Assembly: GCA_963733105.1 (NCBI GenBank)
Contig: CAVTCB010000023.1
Coordinates: 434,001 to 498,000, forward strand
DNA length: 64,000 nucleotides
Reading direction: 5' to 3'
Origin: JAFAYN01 sp963733105
GTDB lineage: Bacteria; Gemmatimonadota; Gemmatimonadetes; Longimicrobiales; Longimicrobiaceae
How positions within the stretch are numbered: the stretch's first letter is position 1; each line of letters begins with the position of its first letter. Positions 9,002-18,078 of this stretch are shown here, piece by piece. Under the pieces are notes generated by a model that ran no database searches, had not been told where the DNA came from, and saw only the letters and a list, made by a program, of their open reading frames with translations. A program made the translations under genes and the position numbers.

Positions 9002-10123
9002 ATGAGCACGATGCGAGCACCGACGGAGACTCCAGGGAGGCTCCGGCTTCCCGACCTGGAAGTGTCCGGATTCCGGGCATTCGACCGCCTAGTGATTCCG
9101 CGGCTCGGGCGCGTGAACCTGTTCGTCGGGCCGAACAGTGCCGGTAAGAGCTCGCTCCTAGAAGCGTTGCGCCTGTACGCGAGCGGCGGATCGCCGGGCA
9201 CTCTCATGGACATCCTCGCCTCGCGTGACGAGATGTCGCCCCGGACTCTGACGCTGAGCGAAGAGGACATCGAGATCCTGACAGCCGCTCTGTCACAGCT
9301 CTTCCACCGTTCCGACCCCGACAACACGGTTCGGGAGATCTCGACCGGACCGGTCCGGGGAGAACGAACGACAGTCGAGCGTGGATGGATCGTCCGAGTC
9401 ACGCTTGATGAACCGCAGCGGTTCGTCACGCAGTTGAGCAACGTCGACCTGATGGGTGGACCGCGGCGTGCGCTCCAGATCGGGAGCACGGCGCAGAAGC
9501 GTGTCGTACCGCTCCAGGGTCTGACCTCCTTTCTCCGCGAGGTGCCGTGGCCTGATCAAGTCCCCTCCGTGTACGTAAGCGCGAATGGCCTTGATGCCGC
9601 GATGGTGGCCGAGCTTTGGGACAGGATCGCCCTCACGGAACAGGAGGAATCCGTTCTGGACGCTCTCCGGATCATCGCTCCGGTCGAACGTCTGTCACTG
9701 GTGGGTGACTACGACGGAAGGGGCGAGCGCAAGCCGCTCGTCAAGGTGCCCGGATCACGGAAGCCGGTACGCCTGCGCAGCCTCGGGGACGGGATGAGCC
9801 GTCTCCTCGGAATAGCGCTCGCGCTGGCAAACGCCCGGGGTGGCTTTCTCTTCGTGGACGAGGTGGAGAACGGGCTCCACGTCAGCGTTCAGGACAACGT
9901 CTGGCTCGCGATCTTCCGGCTCGCGGAGCAGCTCGACGTGCAGGTCTTCGCGACGACCCACAGCTGGGACGCGATCGTCGGTTTCCAGTACGCCGCCAAC
10001 CTCAGCGCGGCGGAAGGGATGCTGTATCGTCTGGAGCGCAGGAAGGACGGAAGCATCCTGTCCACAGCCTATTCCGAAAGGGACGCGGAGATCGCTGCCA
10101 GGCAACGGATCGAGGTCCGTTGA
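9002..10123 (+). CDS. OLD-like AAA ATPase, second copy of this module type
   Basis: A 373-residue ABC-type ATPase. Walker A GPNSAGKSS is near residues 43-51, a signature-like LGDGMSRLLG near 260, Walker B FLFVDEVENGLH near 281, and the switch histidine in ATTHSWDA near 317. GGAGGGGCAC precedes ATG 9002. It shares layout but little sequence with the ATPase at 233. Its stop overlaps the start of the DUF3226 gene by one base (TGATG), so the pair is translationally coupled. ATPase + Toprim pairs are known as split OLD systems with anti-phage activity in several cases. Activity here is inferred. Less biased codon use than the mutase gene suggests acquisition by transfer. Confidence 0.85.
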   Translation: MSTMRAPTETPGRLRLPDLEVSGFRAFDRLVIPRLGRVNLFVGPNSAGKSSLLEALRLYASGGSPGTLMDILASRDEMSPRTLTLSEEDIEILTAALSQLFHRSDPDNTVREISTGPVRGERTTVERGWIVRVTLDEPQRFVTQLSNVDLMGGPRRALQIGSTAQKRVVPLQGLTSFLREVPWPDQVPSVYVSANGLDAAMVAELWDRIALTEQEESVLDALRIIAPVERLSLVGDYDGRGERKPLVKVPGSRKPVRLRSLGDGMSRLLGIALALANARGGFLFVDEVENGLHVSVQDNVWLAIFRLAEQLDVQVFATTHSWDAIVGFQYAANLSAAEGMLYRLERRKDGSILSTAYSERDAEIAARQRIEVR

Positions 10124-10776
10124 TGGAGACCAGGAACACTTCCCTGCAACGGGTTCTCTGGGTTGAAGGAAAAGACGACGACGCAGTTGTTCAGAGTCTT
10201 TGCAAAAGGCACCGAGTTCCCGAGGTCTTCCAGGTCGAAAACAAGGAAGGTATCGACAACATCCGTGAGGGACTCAGCGTCGAGATCCGTAGCCGTCGCC
10301 TAGAGTGCTTCGGGGTGGTGGTGGACGCGAATGGAGGTGTACCCGCCCGATGGGCTTCCATCAGGGACACCCTCCTGAACGTAGGATATGAGGACGTGCC
10401 GGAACACCTGGCTCCTGGCGGCCTCGTACTCGCTTCTCCTCCGGATCGCCCGCGCTTCGGCGCGTGGCTGATGCCCGACAACACGAGCCCCGGGATGCTG
10501 GAGGACTTCGCGGCTCTCCTGGTTCCTGCGGGCGACTTCCTGTGGGCCCACGCCGCGGAAGTCGTCGACGGCATCCCCGATGAGCACCGCCGCTTCACGG
10601 ACACTCACCGGTCCAAGGCGCTCATCCACACCTGGCTCGCGTGGCAGGAGAAGCCCGGCTCTCCGATGGGCCAGGCGATCGGGCAGGGAAACCTCCGAGC
10701 CGATGCCCCGGACGCGCTGCGGCTCGTCGCCTGGCTCCGGCGGCTGATGGTAGACGATGCCCCCGACCGGCCCTGA
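10123..10776 (+). CDS. DUF3226 (Toprim-like) protein
   Basis: A 217-residue protein of the DUF3226/Toprim-like group. WVEGKDDDAVVQSLC near residue 14 supplies the conserved glutamate of a Toprim fold, and FGVVVDANGG near 66 takes the place of the usual DxD strand, with the second acid apparently replaced by asparagine. Later features are LMPDNTSPGMLEDFAA and a helical C-terminus with THRSKALIHTWLAW, both typical of DUF3226. A TTG at 10120 is in frame, but ATG 10123 overlapping the ATPase stop is the better start. It probably forms a complex with the ATPase and may be its nuclease. The altered DxD makes catalysis uncertain. Confidence 0.85.
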   Translation: METRNTSLQRVLWVEGKDDDAVVQSLCKRHRVPEVFQVENKEGIDNIREGLSVEIRSRRLECFGVVVDANGGVPARWASIRDTLLNVGYEDVPEHLAPGGLVLASPPDRPRFGAWLMPDNTSPGMLEDFAALLVPAGDFLWAHAAEVVDGIPDEHRRFTDTHRSKALIHTWLAWQEKPGSPMGQAIGQGNLRADAPDALRLVAWLRRLMVDDAPDRP

Positions 10777-10791
10777 CGGCGCGGAGAGCCC

Positions 10792-11859
10792 TTGTACTCC
10801 ACCTGCATCTTCTGCCGGCACCCGCTCGGCGCCAACGAGGCGGTCGAGAGCTTCCCGGTGGGGCGGAAGCTCGCCTTCGACGCGGAGAAGGGACGGCTGT
10901 GGGTGGTGTGCCCCACCTGCGGCCGGTGGAACCTGTCGCCGCTGGAGCAGCGGTGGGAGGCGATCGAGGAGTGCGAGCGGAGCTTCCGGGACACGCGGGT
11001 GCGGGTCTCCACGGAGCAGGTCGGCCTGGCCCGGCTCGCGGAGGGGACGGAGCTGATCCGCGTGGGGCGCCCGCTGCGCCCGGAGTTCGCGGCGTGGCGC
11101 TACGGCGCCCAGTTCGGCGGGAGGGAGCGGCGCGCGCTGCTGAACCTCGCGTCGGCCGCCGGGGTCTCGCTGGGCGTGGCGGGAGCGCTCGCCACCGGCC
11201 TCCCGGCCCTCGCCCTCGCGGGGCTCCCCGTCTGGGCCGCGGCCCGGGCGGCGAAGGCGAGGCTCCCCCGCGGGGCGTCGTTTTGGGAGCACCGGGCCGG
11301 GGTGCGCGGCCTCCGCGACGACGCGGGCGAGCTTATCGTCCAGGGCAACCGGGCCCTGCTGACGGCGCGCCTGCGCGCCGGGCCGGAGATCGGGCGGGGG
11401 TGGACGCTCCGCGTCACCTCGGGGGTATACGACACGGATACGAACTGCTGGGCGGACGAGCGGGAGCACCTCGTCTCCGGGGGCGCCGGGGTCCACGCGG
11501 TGGCGATGTTCCTGGCCCGGGCGAACGCCTCCGGGGGCTCGCGCGGCCTGGTGCAGGACGCCGTCCAGCGCATCTCCCGCGCGGGCGACTCGGCCCGCTA
11601 CTTCGCCCTGGCCGAGAGCGAAGCGCGGCGGATGGGGTGGGGCCACCAGGACGTGTGGAACATGCCCGTCCCGGTGCGCCTCGCTCTGGAGATGGCCGCG
11701 CACGAGGACGCCGAGCGCGCCGCCATGGAGGGCGAGCTGGCCGACCTGGAGCACCGCTGGCGCGAAGCCGAAGAGATCGCCGCCATCGCCGACCGCCTGG
11801 CGGTCCCTCCCGGAGTCGAGACCCGCCTCGACCAGCTCCGCCACCGCCGGAAGCGCTGA
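10792..11859 (+). CDS. zinc-ribbon membrane protein, paralogue 1
   Basis: A 355-residue protein of unknown function. It opens with a split zinc ribbon, CIFC at residues 5-8 and CPTCGRWN near 41, then a linker, one hydrophobic region near 115-150 that could be one or two membrane spans, a soluble domain, and a charged helical C-terminus (HEDAERAAMEGELADLEHRWREA). TTG 10792 is chosen because the downstream paralogue starts with the same MYSTCIFC from an ATG, and GGAGAG precedes it. It lies 15 bases after the DUF3226 gene and seven bases before its paralogue. Whether it belongs to the defence-like pair is open. Confidence 0.75.
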   Translation: MYSTCIFCRHPLGANEAVESFPVGRKLAFDAEKGRLWVVCPTCGRWNLSPLEQRWEAIEECERSFRDTRVRVSTEQVGLARLAEGTELIRVGRPLRPEFAAWRYGAQFGGRERRALLNLASAAGVSLGVAGALATGLPALALAGLPVWAAARAAKARLPRGASFWEHRAGVRGLRDDAGELIVQGNRALLTARLRAGPEIGRGWTLRVTSGVYDTDTNCWADEREHLVSGGAGVHAVAMFLARANASGGSRGLVQDAVQRISRAGDSARYFALAESEARRMGWGHQDVWNMPVPVRLALEMAAHEDAERAAMEGELADLEHRWREAEEIAAIADRLAVPPGVETRLDQLRHRRKR

Positions 11860-11866
11860 CGCCACC

Positions 11867-12922
11867 ATGTACTCCACCTGCATCTTCTGCAACGCGCGGC
11901 TCGGCGCCAACGAGGCCATCGAGGAGTTCCCGGTGGGACGGAGGCTCGCCTTCGACGCGGAGAAGGGGCGGCTCTGGGTGGTCTGCCGCGCGTGCGAGCG
12001 GTGGAACCTGTCGCCGCTGGAGACGCGCTGGGAGGCGGTGGAGGCCTGCGAGCGCAGCTTCCGCGGCACGCGGATGCGCGCTTCGACGGACAACATCGGG
12101 CTGGCGCGGCTGCCGGAGGGAACCGAGCTGGTGCGCATCGGCCGGCCGCAGCGGCCGGAGTTCGCGGCGTGGCGCTACGGCGACCGGTTCGGAGCGCGCG
12201 CGCGGAGGACGTGGATACGCGGGATCGCCGCGGGCGGGCTGGGAGCGGCGGCGGCGGGACCCGCGCTCCTCGCCAACCCCATGCTGCTCGCGGGGGCGCC
12301 CCTCGCGCTCCTGCTCCTGCTGGTGTGGGGAGACTTTCACTTTCGCCCGTGGAGACGCGCTTCGGGGGCGTACCGGACGCTGCTGCGGAACGACGGCAAG
12401 CCGCTGCTCCGCCACCGGGACGAGACGGTCCAGGGCGCCCGCGTCCTGCCGGACGCGGAGAACCGCGCCGGGTGGCAGCTGGAGGTGAGGACCGACCGCT
12501 TTCTGACCGCCGCCGGCGGGCGCAGGCAACACCGGCTCGTCGGCCCCGCCGCGATGCAGGCCGCCTCGGTGATCCTGGCCCACGCCAACGCGTGGGGCGC
12601 GTCCCGGCGAGGCGTGCAGGCCGCGGTGGCGCACCTCGAAGCCGCGGGCGGCCCGGAGCGGTGCATGAAGGAGGTCGCGAAGGACGCCCGGAAGACGGGC
12701 CGGGGCGACCGCGACCTCTGGAAGCTGCCGCACGAGATCCGCCTGGCCATGGAGATGGCCGTCCACGAGGACTCCGAGCGCCGCGCCATGGAGGGCGAGC
12801 TCGCCGAGCTGGAGCGCCGCTGGCGGACCGCGGAGGAGATCGCCGCCATCGCCGACCGCCTCGCGGTGCCCGCCTCCGTCGAAGCCTTGCTCGACCAGCT
12901 CCGCCGCCGGCTGAAGCGCTGA
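11867..12922 (+). CDS. zinc-ribbon membrane protein, paralogue 2
   Basis: A 351-residue tandem paralogue of the preceding gene with the same plan: MYSTCIFC...CRACERWN ribbon, hydrophobic stretch near 120-145, and a closing HEDSERRAMEGELAELERRWR helix followed by AEEIAAIADRLAVP. The N-terminal 105 residues and the C-terminal 60 are strongly conserved between the copies, while the central domain and the membrane segment have diverged. That pattern suggests conserved interaction ends around a specialised core. Function unknown. A converging minus-strand PDZ gene follows. Confidence 0.75.
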   Translation: MYSTCIFCNARLGANEAIEEFPVGRRLAFDAEKGRLWVVCRACERWNLSPLETRWEAVEACERSFRGTRMRASTDNIGLARLPEGTELVRIGRPQRPEFAAWRYGDRFGARARRTWIRGIAAGGLGAAAAGPALLANPMLLAGAPLALLLLLVWGDFHFRPWRRASGAYRTLLRNDGKPLLRHRDETVQGARVLPDAENRAGWQLEVRTDRFLTAAGGRRQHRLVGPAAMQAASVILAHANAWGASRRGVQAAVAHLEAAGGPERCMKEVAKDARKTGRGDRDLWKLPHEIRLAMEMAVHEDSERRAMEGELAELERRWRTAEEIAAIADRLAVPASVEALLDQLRRRLKR

Positions 12923-12994
12923 CGCCGCCCGGCGTAGGGGGCCGGGCGCCTGCACGACGGAAGCGGGTCTTTGTCCTGCGTCCGCCGGAGCCGG

Positions 12995-13384
12995 CTACTT
13001 GCCGATCTCGTACCGGATCTCCCGTTCCTCATCGCCGCGCCGCACCCGCATCACGACCCTGGAGCCGGGCTGGACGTCACGGAAAAGAGGGGAGCGCCGG
13101 CCGTCGCGGCCGTTCACGGAAACGATCACGTCACCCGCGCGTATCCCCGCGCGCGCGGCGGGCGAGCCCTCGACGAGCGCTGCGACCTTCGGGTAGTCAC
13201 GTGCAACCCAGCCCGACGGAGTGCGGACCAGGCCGGTCTCCCACTTGAAGGAGAAGCCGGGATCCAGGCCCCTCCCCGAACCCGGTGTGCTGACTACCTG
13301 CTGGGCGGACAGGCCGGACGGAAGAACGGGCTGCGCCGCAGCGCCGACGAGCAGCAGGCCAAGGAGTGGAAAGGCGAACTTCAT
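12995..13384 (-). CDS. secreted PDZ-domain protein
   Basis: A 129-residue exported protein. The first 28 residues form a signal peptide (hydrophobic FAFPLLGLLLVGAAA, cleavage probably after LSAQ). The rest is a single PDZ domain with the carboxylate-binding-loop region around SGWV and the typical SPAARAGIRAGDVIVSVNG helix-strand unit, ending VVMRVRRGDEEREIRYEIGK. There is no protease domain, so it is not a DegP-type protease; such free PDZ proteins usually act as adaptors. It is transcribed towards the zinc-ribbon paralogues and in the same direction as the small peptide gene upstream of it. Confidence 0.8.
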   Translation of the reverse strand: MKFAFPLLGLLLVGAAAQPVLPSGLSAQQVVSTPGSGRGLDPGFSFKWETGLVRTPSGWVARDYPKVAALVEGSPAARAGIRAGDVIVSVNGRDGRRSPLFRDVQPGSRVVMRVRRGDEEREIRYEIGK

Positions 13385-13466
13385 GACGGCCTCCGGGGAG
13401 TTCTGAGATCTCTGCTGACGCCCGGAGCGCGCTACCCGCCCCGGATCGGTTACTTCACGAGAAGGA

Positions 13467-13697
13467 CTAGCCGCAGCTGACGCTGGCCCAGTCCCAGGTG
13501 CCGTCGCTGTAGCAGTTGATCACGCCACTGCCGGAGCCGCTGCAGATGTCGCCGAGGTCCGAGATCGCCGCCTTGACCGAAGAGGTGGGGCAGCCGGCGA
13601 ACGAGGCCGACGCGGGCTGCGGAGTGGTGAGCAGCAGGGCGCCGCCCAGGATGGTGAGGACCGAGGTGGTGGACACGAGGAATCGGGTTCTGGGCAT
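13467..13697 (-). CDS. small secreted peptide with two-cysteine-pair core
   Basis: The frame is open from 13802, but ATG 13697 gives a 76-residue preprotein with GGAG six bases upstream (minus strand) and sits below a strong promoter. Residues 1-31 form a signal peptide (LVSTTSVLTILGGALLLTTP, cleavage near ASAS). The mature part of about 45 residues is serine/glycine-rich with four cysteines (GCPT, DICSG, INCYS, SVSCG), likely two disulfides. No match to a known bacteriocin class that I recognise. Its strong promoter and small size make it a candidate secreted effector or structural peptide. Confidence 0.65.
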   Translation of the reverse strand: MPRTRFLVSTTSVLTILGGALLLTTPQPASASFAGCPTSSVKAAISDLGDICSGSGSGVINCYSDGTWDWASVSCG

Positions 13698-13780
13698 GAG
13701 GTGCTCCGAAGTGGCGTGAAATGAGGAAAAGGCGGGATCGGATCGTTCGACGGTCCGGCGTGGGCAGCGCACGCAGAAGC

Positions 13781-13809
13781 AGCATAGTTCCCGCAACTTC
13801 AAATGTCAA
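13781..13809 (-). promoter_or_regulatory. sigma-70-type promoter for the small secreted peptide
   Basis: On the minus strand TTGACA (13809-13804), a 17-base spacer and TATGCT (13786-13781). This is the closest match to consensus noticed in the window and predicts a 5' untranslated region of about 75 bases before ATG 13697. Confidence 0.75.
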
Positions 13810-13963
13810 CGTTTGTCCTCCAGGGGGTGCGTAAATCACGAAAGTCTTGTTTTTACTTGCGATTGCGTTACCGTCAACACATCTGCGTTTTCCCGCCGGA
13901 ACCACCCGCAGGCACCCCGCGGACCCGTACCGACTGGCGCCCCTTCGCCCCCGGAGAGCCCCG

Positions 13964-16900
13964 TTGTTCGCATTCCCCGCCTTCCGACCACGTGGCGCCA
14001 GGACCGCCGCCGCCCTTCTCGCGATCTTCCTTGCTGCGGTCCTGGCCTCTCCACCCGGAGCCGGGGCGCAGGGGGGCCAGGGAGACAGGCAGGTCGCCGG
14101 ACGTGTCCTGGACGAGCGGGGCGCCCCGATCCCGGGAGTCACGGTGACGATGACCTCCGTGGCCACCGGTGCCGTGGGGAGCACGGTGACCACGGGGGAC
14201 GGACGATATTCCTTCGCCGCCCCGGGGGGTGAGCGTCACGAGCTCCGGGTTCGCCGCATCGGGTACTACGCGCTCGTCGTCGAGGTGGCGTTCCCTCCCG
14301 GTGCTCTCCACGTCGAGCAGGACCTGCGCCTGACCCCTTCGGCGGTCGCGATCGCTCCCCTGGAGGTGAGGACCGTCAGGCCGGTCGGGCGCCCGCTGGC
14401 CCCCCGGACGCCGGGCGGCCAGGACCTGGCGGAGCACGCGGCGCTCCTCCTCAACCTCCCCGTGCAGCCGGGGGACCTGAACGGCGTCGCCGCGCTCCAT
14501 CCTGGAGTCTTCTCACTCGGCGGGGACCGGGGGGTGGTGATGGGAGGGCAGCCCCCGTCACAGAGCAGCACGACACTGGACGGTGCGAGCTACGGGGCGA
14601 CTTCGCTCCCGTCGGAAGCTCTCGCCAGCGCGGCCGTGATCACGAGCACCTTCGATCCCGCGCGGGGTCAGTTCTCGGGTGGGCAGATCGCGGCGACGAC
14701 GCTGAGCGGGACCAACCTGTTCGGAGGCGCCGCCCGCTTCCGCTTCAGCGACCCGGCTCTGCAGGCCGCCGTCCCCTCCCAGGAAACCGGCCTCCTCGGC
14801 GCCTCGGGCGGCGCGGGCGGCGCGCTGGTCCCCGACCGTTTCTTCTGGTACGGTGCCGGCGAGGTCACGCGGCGATGGGACCCCCTGCTCACCCTGGACA
14901 ACGCCGATTCCGGGGCGATGCGCGAGCTCGGGATCGACGCCGGCGCGGCGCAGCGCCTGCGCGGGATCGTGGGGAGCTATCCCCGCCGGCCCGAGCTTCC
15001 CGGCGCGAAGCGGCACCAGGACCTCGCGACCGGCCTCCTGCGGCTGGACTACCTGGCGCACGACGATCACGTGCTGATGGTCCGGGGCGACTTCCGGAGC
15101 AGGGTGGCCGGGAGCGTGGGGGAGCAGCCCTTCGCGCTCAGCGGGAGCGGCGTCGAGCTCCGCGACCGGTCGGGCGGCGCGCTGGCGCAGCTGACCTCTT
15201 TCTTCGGCGACGCGCGCAACGAGCTGCGCCTCTCGGCGCGGGAGAGCGGCCAGGACCGGACCCCCTACCTCTCGACGCCCACGGGGGAGGTGCTGGTGCG
15301 GCTGGCCGGGGAGGGCGGCGAGAGCGGGAGCACCCGCCTTCGCTTCGGACCCGGCACCTTCGGAGAGGGGACCTCGAGCTCCTCCCTCCTCGAGGCTTCG
15401 GACGAGCTCGCGTTCTCCATCGGGGAGCGGCACCGGGTGAAGCTCGGCTTCCTGGCGAACCGCGAGAGCGCCGCGCGCAGCGGCGCCGCGAACACCTCCG
15501 GCACGTTCAGCTTCGCCAGCCTCGCGGACCTGGAGGCCGGCCGCCCGAGCGCCTTCTCGAGGACTCTCGGGCAGAGGACCGGCCGGGCCGAGTCGGAATA
15601 CCTGGCGCTCTTCGCGGGGCACCTCTGGCAGCCGCGCGGCGACCTGAGGATGATCTACGGGCTCCGGGTCGAGGGGCGCCGCTATCCGCGGCCCGGGGAG
15701 GACGGGAGCGACCCCGCTCCCCTGTTCGGCCTGGTCCCGGGCTCGATTCCCTCCGAATGGGGCGTCAGTCCGCGCGTCGGCTTCTCCTACGATCCGCCGG
15801 GGGCGAAATGGGACCTGCGCGGCGGGGTGGGCGAGTTCCGGGGGAAGCTCCCGGTCAGCGCTCTCGCCGACGCCCGGGGCGAGAGCGGGACGCCCGGCGC
15901 CACCCGGCTCCTCTGCCTCGGAGCGGCGGCTCCCCGCCCGGACTGGGACCGTTTCCTCGCCAGCCCCGGAGAGATCCCCGAGGCCTGCTCGGACGGACAG
16001 GCGTACCTCGCCAGCAACCTCCCCCGGACCACCCTGTTCGAGAACGGCCTGGGAGCGCCACGTACCTGGCGTGCCCAGCTGTCCTGGAACTGGAGCGGCG
16101 CGCTCCCCGTCGGCTACCTCGGGCTGAACGCGGAGGCGGGGTGGGCCCGCGGGCTCTCCCAGCCGCTCGCCCGCGACCGGAACTTCGCGGCGCTCGCCGG
16201 CTTCTCGCTCCCCGACGAAGCCGGCCGGGCGGTGTACGTCCCCGCGTCCGGGATCGACCCCGCCTCCGGGAGCATCGGCCTCGCGCCCTCCCGCCTGGAC
16301 CCGACGCAGGGAACGGTGCGGCTGGTGAGCGGCAGGGGCCGCTCCACCGTGGCCGACTTCAAGCTGACCGCGTACCTGTGGACCAGCGGGCTGAGGCTGG
16401 TCTACCTGAACTACACGTACACCCGGGCCAGGGACGAGGTGGGGGAGATGTCCGCCCCCTGGCAGTTCTCCGCGCCGCTCTCCCCGGGCGTTCCGGGCGG
16501 TGTGGTCCGCGGCGTGAGCGACCTGGAGCGGCGGCACCTGCTCCAGGCGCAGTACACCCAGCCGTTCCGCCGCTGGCCCGGCGAGGTGGGGATCGTCGCC
16601 CGCCTCGCTTCCGGTCAGCCGTACACCCCTCAGGTCGACCGGGACGTGAACGGGGACGGCCTGGCCAACGATCCCGCCTTCGTGTTCGATCCCGGCGCGG
16701 TGCGCGACTCCACGCTCCGGGCCGGCCTGGAAGGGCTGCTCTCCGGCTCATCGGACGTCCGGAGCTGCCTGCGCGAGCAGCTCCGGCGCATCGCCGCGCG
16801 GAACAGCTGCCGCGGGCCCTGGACGGCGGACTTCGACGTGCAGGCCAGCTTCTGGCCGCGCCAGGAGCGCGTCTCGCGCCGGCTGACCCTTTCGGTCGAC

Positions 16901-17599
16901 GCCTCCAACCTGCTCGCGGGGCTGGACCGCACGCTGCACGGGCCGTCCGGCCTGCGCGGGTGGGGACGGATGCGGTACCCGGATCCCGTTCTGCTGTACG
17001 TCCGCGGCTTCGAGCCCGGGAGCCGGGCCTTCCGGTACGAGGTGAACCGCAACTTCGGCGGCGCGGCCGACGGCGAGCTCCTCTTCGGGCAGCCGTTCAC
17101 GCTCACCCTGCAGGCCCGGTGGACCTTCGGTACCGATCCCGTGCGACAGCCGCTCCTGAGCCGGGTGGCCGGGATGAGGGCGACCGGCCGGACCGCGCGC
17201 GAGGTACGCACCGAGCTGGCGAGGACGGTTCCCAACCTCGCCGCGCAGGTGCTGGCGCTGGACGACACGCTCCGCCTCGGCCTGAGCGAGGACCAGAAGG
17301 AGCGCCTCCGGGCACAGGCCGACTCCTTCGGCGTCCGCCTCGCACCGGTCGTCGACTCCCTGGCCGCCGCCGTCGAGGCCGACGAGACCTCGTCGGACCC
17401 CCGGGCCGCGAGGGAGGCCCGTACGCGCAAGGCGGTGCTGGCGCGCGATGCGCAGGCCGTGCTCGACGCCGCGGGACAGGCCCTCCGCGGCGCGCTCACC
17501 CGGGAGCAGTGGCAACGCCTGCCGCTCGCGATCCAGCAGCCGGCCTCCCAGATCCTCTCCGACCGGAAGGGGTTCCGGACCCGGGGGAGCGACTGGTGA
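13964..17599 (+). CDS. TonB-dependent receptor with carboxypeptidase-regulatory N-domain and helical C-terminal tail
   Basis: About 1,211 residues. Signal peptide (ARTAAALLAIFLAAVLA, cleavage near GAGAQ), then a CarboxypepD_reg-like domain (VAGRVLDERGAPIPGVTV), a plug domain (GGVVMGGQPPSQSSTTLDG, ITSTFDPARGQFSGG), and a long outer-membrane barrel ending near FTLTLQARWTFG. This is the Oar/SusC-like receptor design that imports ligands with TonB energy. Unusually, about 140 residues follow the barrel and form a charged helical domain (LRLGLSEDQKERLRAQADSF ... REQWQRLP). The frame is open from 13847, but TTG 13964 after GGAGAG puts the signal peptide near the start. The ligand is unknown and there is no SusD-like partner. 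Confidence 0.8.
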   Translation: MFAFPAFRPRGARTAAALLAIFLAAVLASPPGAGAQGGQGDRQVAGRVLDERGAPIPGVTVTMTSVATGAVGSTVTTGDGRYSFAAPGGERHELRVRRIGYYALVVEVAFPPGALHVEQDLRLTPSAVAIAPLEVRTVRPVGRPLAPRTPGGQDLAEHAALLLNLPVQPGDLNGVAALHPGVFSLGGDRGVVMGGQPPSQSSTTLDGASYGATSLPSEALASAAVITSTFDPARGQFSGGQIAATTLSGTNLFGGAARFRFSDPALQAAVPSQETGLLGASGGAGGALVPDRFFWYGAGEVTRRWDPLLTLDNADSGAMRELGIDAGAAQRLRGIVGSYPRRPELPGAKRHQDLATGLLRLDYLAHDDHVLMVRGDFRSRVAGSVGEQPFALSGSGVELRDRSGGALAQLTSFFGDARNELRLSARESGQDRTPYLSTPTGEVLVRLAGEGGESGSTRLRFGPGTFGEGTSSSSLLEASDELAFSIGERHRVKLGFLANRESAARSGAANTSGTFSFASLADLEAGRPSAFSRTLGQRTGRAESEYLALFAGHLWQPRGDLRMIYGLRVEGRRYPRPGEDGSDPAPLFGLVPGSIPSEWGVSPRVGFSYDPPGAKWDLRGGVGEFRGKLPVSALADARGESGTPGATRLLCLGAAAPRPDWDRFLASPGEIPEACSDGQAYLASNLPRTTLFENGLGAPRTWRAQLSWNWSGALPVGYLGLNAEAGWARGLSQPLARDRNFAALAGFSLPDEAGRAVYVPASGIDPASGSIGLAPSRLDPTQGTVRLVSGRGRSTVADFKLTAYLWTSGLRLVYLNYTYTRARDEVGEMSAPWQFSAPLSPGVPGGVVRGVSDLERRHLLQAQYTQPFRRWPGEVGIVARLASGQPYTPQVDRDVNGDGLANDPAFVFDPGAVRDSTLRAGLEGLLSGSSDVRSCLREQLRRIAARNSCRGPWTADFDVQASFWPRQERVSRRLTLSVDASNLLAGLDRTLHGPSGLRGWGRMRYPDPVLLYVRGFEPGSRAFRYEVNRNFGGAADGELLFGQPFTLTLQARWTFGTDPVRQPLLSRVAGMRATGRTAREVRTELARTVPNLAAQVLALDDTLRLGLSEDQKERLRAQADSFGVRLAPVVDSLAAAVEADETSSDPRAAREARTRKAVLARDAQAVLDAAGQALRGALTREQWQRLPLAIQQPASQILSDRKGFRTRGSDW

Positions 17600-17678
17600 C
17601 GGGATCGTCCTCCCGACCCGTCGCGCGCACACCCTGAAGGGTAGTCCCCGGACTCTCCCGGCTCCCCCACCCCCGCCG

Positions 17679-17707
17679 TTGCCCCCATGGGAGCGGCGGG
17701 TTATGTT
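17679..17707 (+). promoter_or_regulatory. promoter for fmdB-argS
   Basis: TTGCCC (17679-17684), 17-base spacer, TATGTT (17702-17707), about 60 bases upstream of the fmdB start. Good -10, moderate -35. Confidence 0.55.
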
Positions 17708-17769
17708 ACGCGGGTTTGTGTCCGAATCGAGACGCCGTCCTGTCCAGGCAGAAAACGCAGCCGTAAACC

Positions 17770-18078
17770 ATGCCCACGTACGAGTACCGCTGCCCGTCCT
17801 GCGGGAGCGAGTTCGAGAAGTTCCAGCGGATGTCCGACGAGCCCGTGGCCGAGTGCCCGAGCTGCGGCGCCGCCTCCGAGCGCAGGCTCTCCGGCGGCGC
17901 CGGGCTCCTGTTCAAGGGCTCCGGCTTCTACATCACCGACTACCGCAGCGACAGCTACAAGAAGGCCGCCTCCGCCGAGGGGGGAGGCTCCTCCTCCGGC
18001 GGGTCGGAGTCCAAGCCGTCGTCCTCCGACTCCAAGCCGTCCGGCGGGTCCTCGTCCGGGGCCAAGAGCGCCGAGTAG
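17770..18078 (+). CDS. FmdB family zinc-ribbon protein
   Basis: A 102-residue FmdB-type protein. MPTYEYRCPSCGSEFEKFQ with CPSC at residues 9-12 and a second CPSCG near 34 form the zinc ribbon, and GGAGLLFKGSGFYITDYR is the family's second conserved block. The last 40 residues are a low-complexity Ser/Gly/Lys tail. The family is widespread and regulatory in name, but its biochemical role is unsettled. The argS start codon follows its stop with no gap, so the two are cotranslated. Confidence 0.9.
   Translation: MPTYEYRCPSCGSEFEKFQRMSDEPVAECPSCGAASERRLSGGAGLLFKGSGFYITDYRSDSYKKAASAEGGGSSSGGSESKPSSSDSKPSGGSSSGAKSAE

Noticed and set aside
13847..13963. Longer N-terminus of the TonB-dependent receptor
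   Set aside because: It would place an arginine/proline-rich stretch before the signal peptide; TTG 13964 with GGAG upstream is better.
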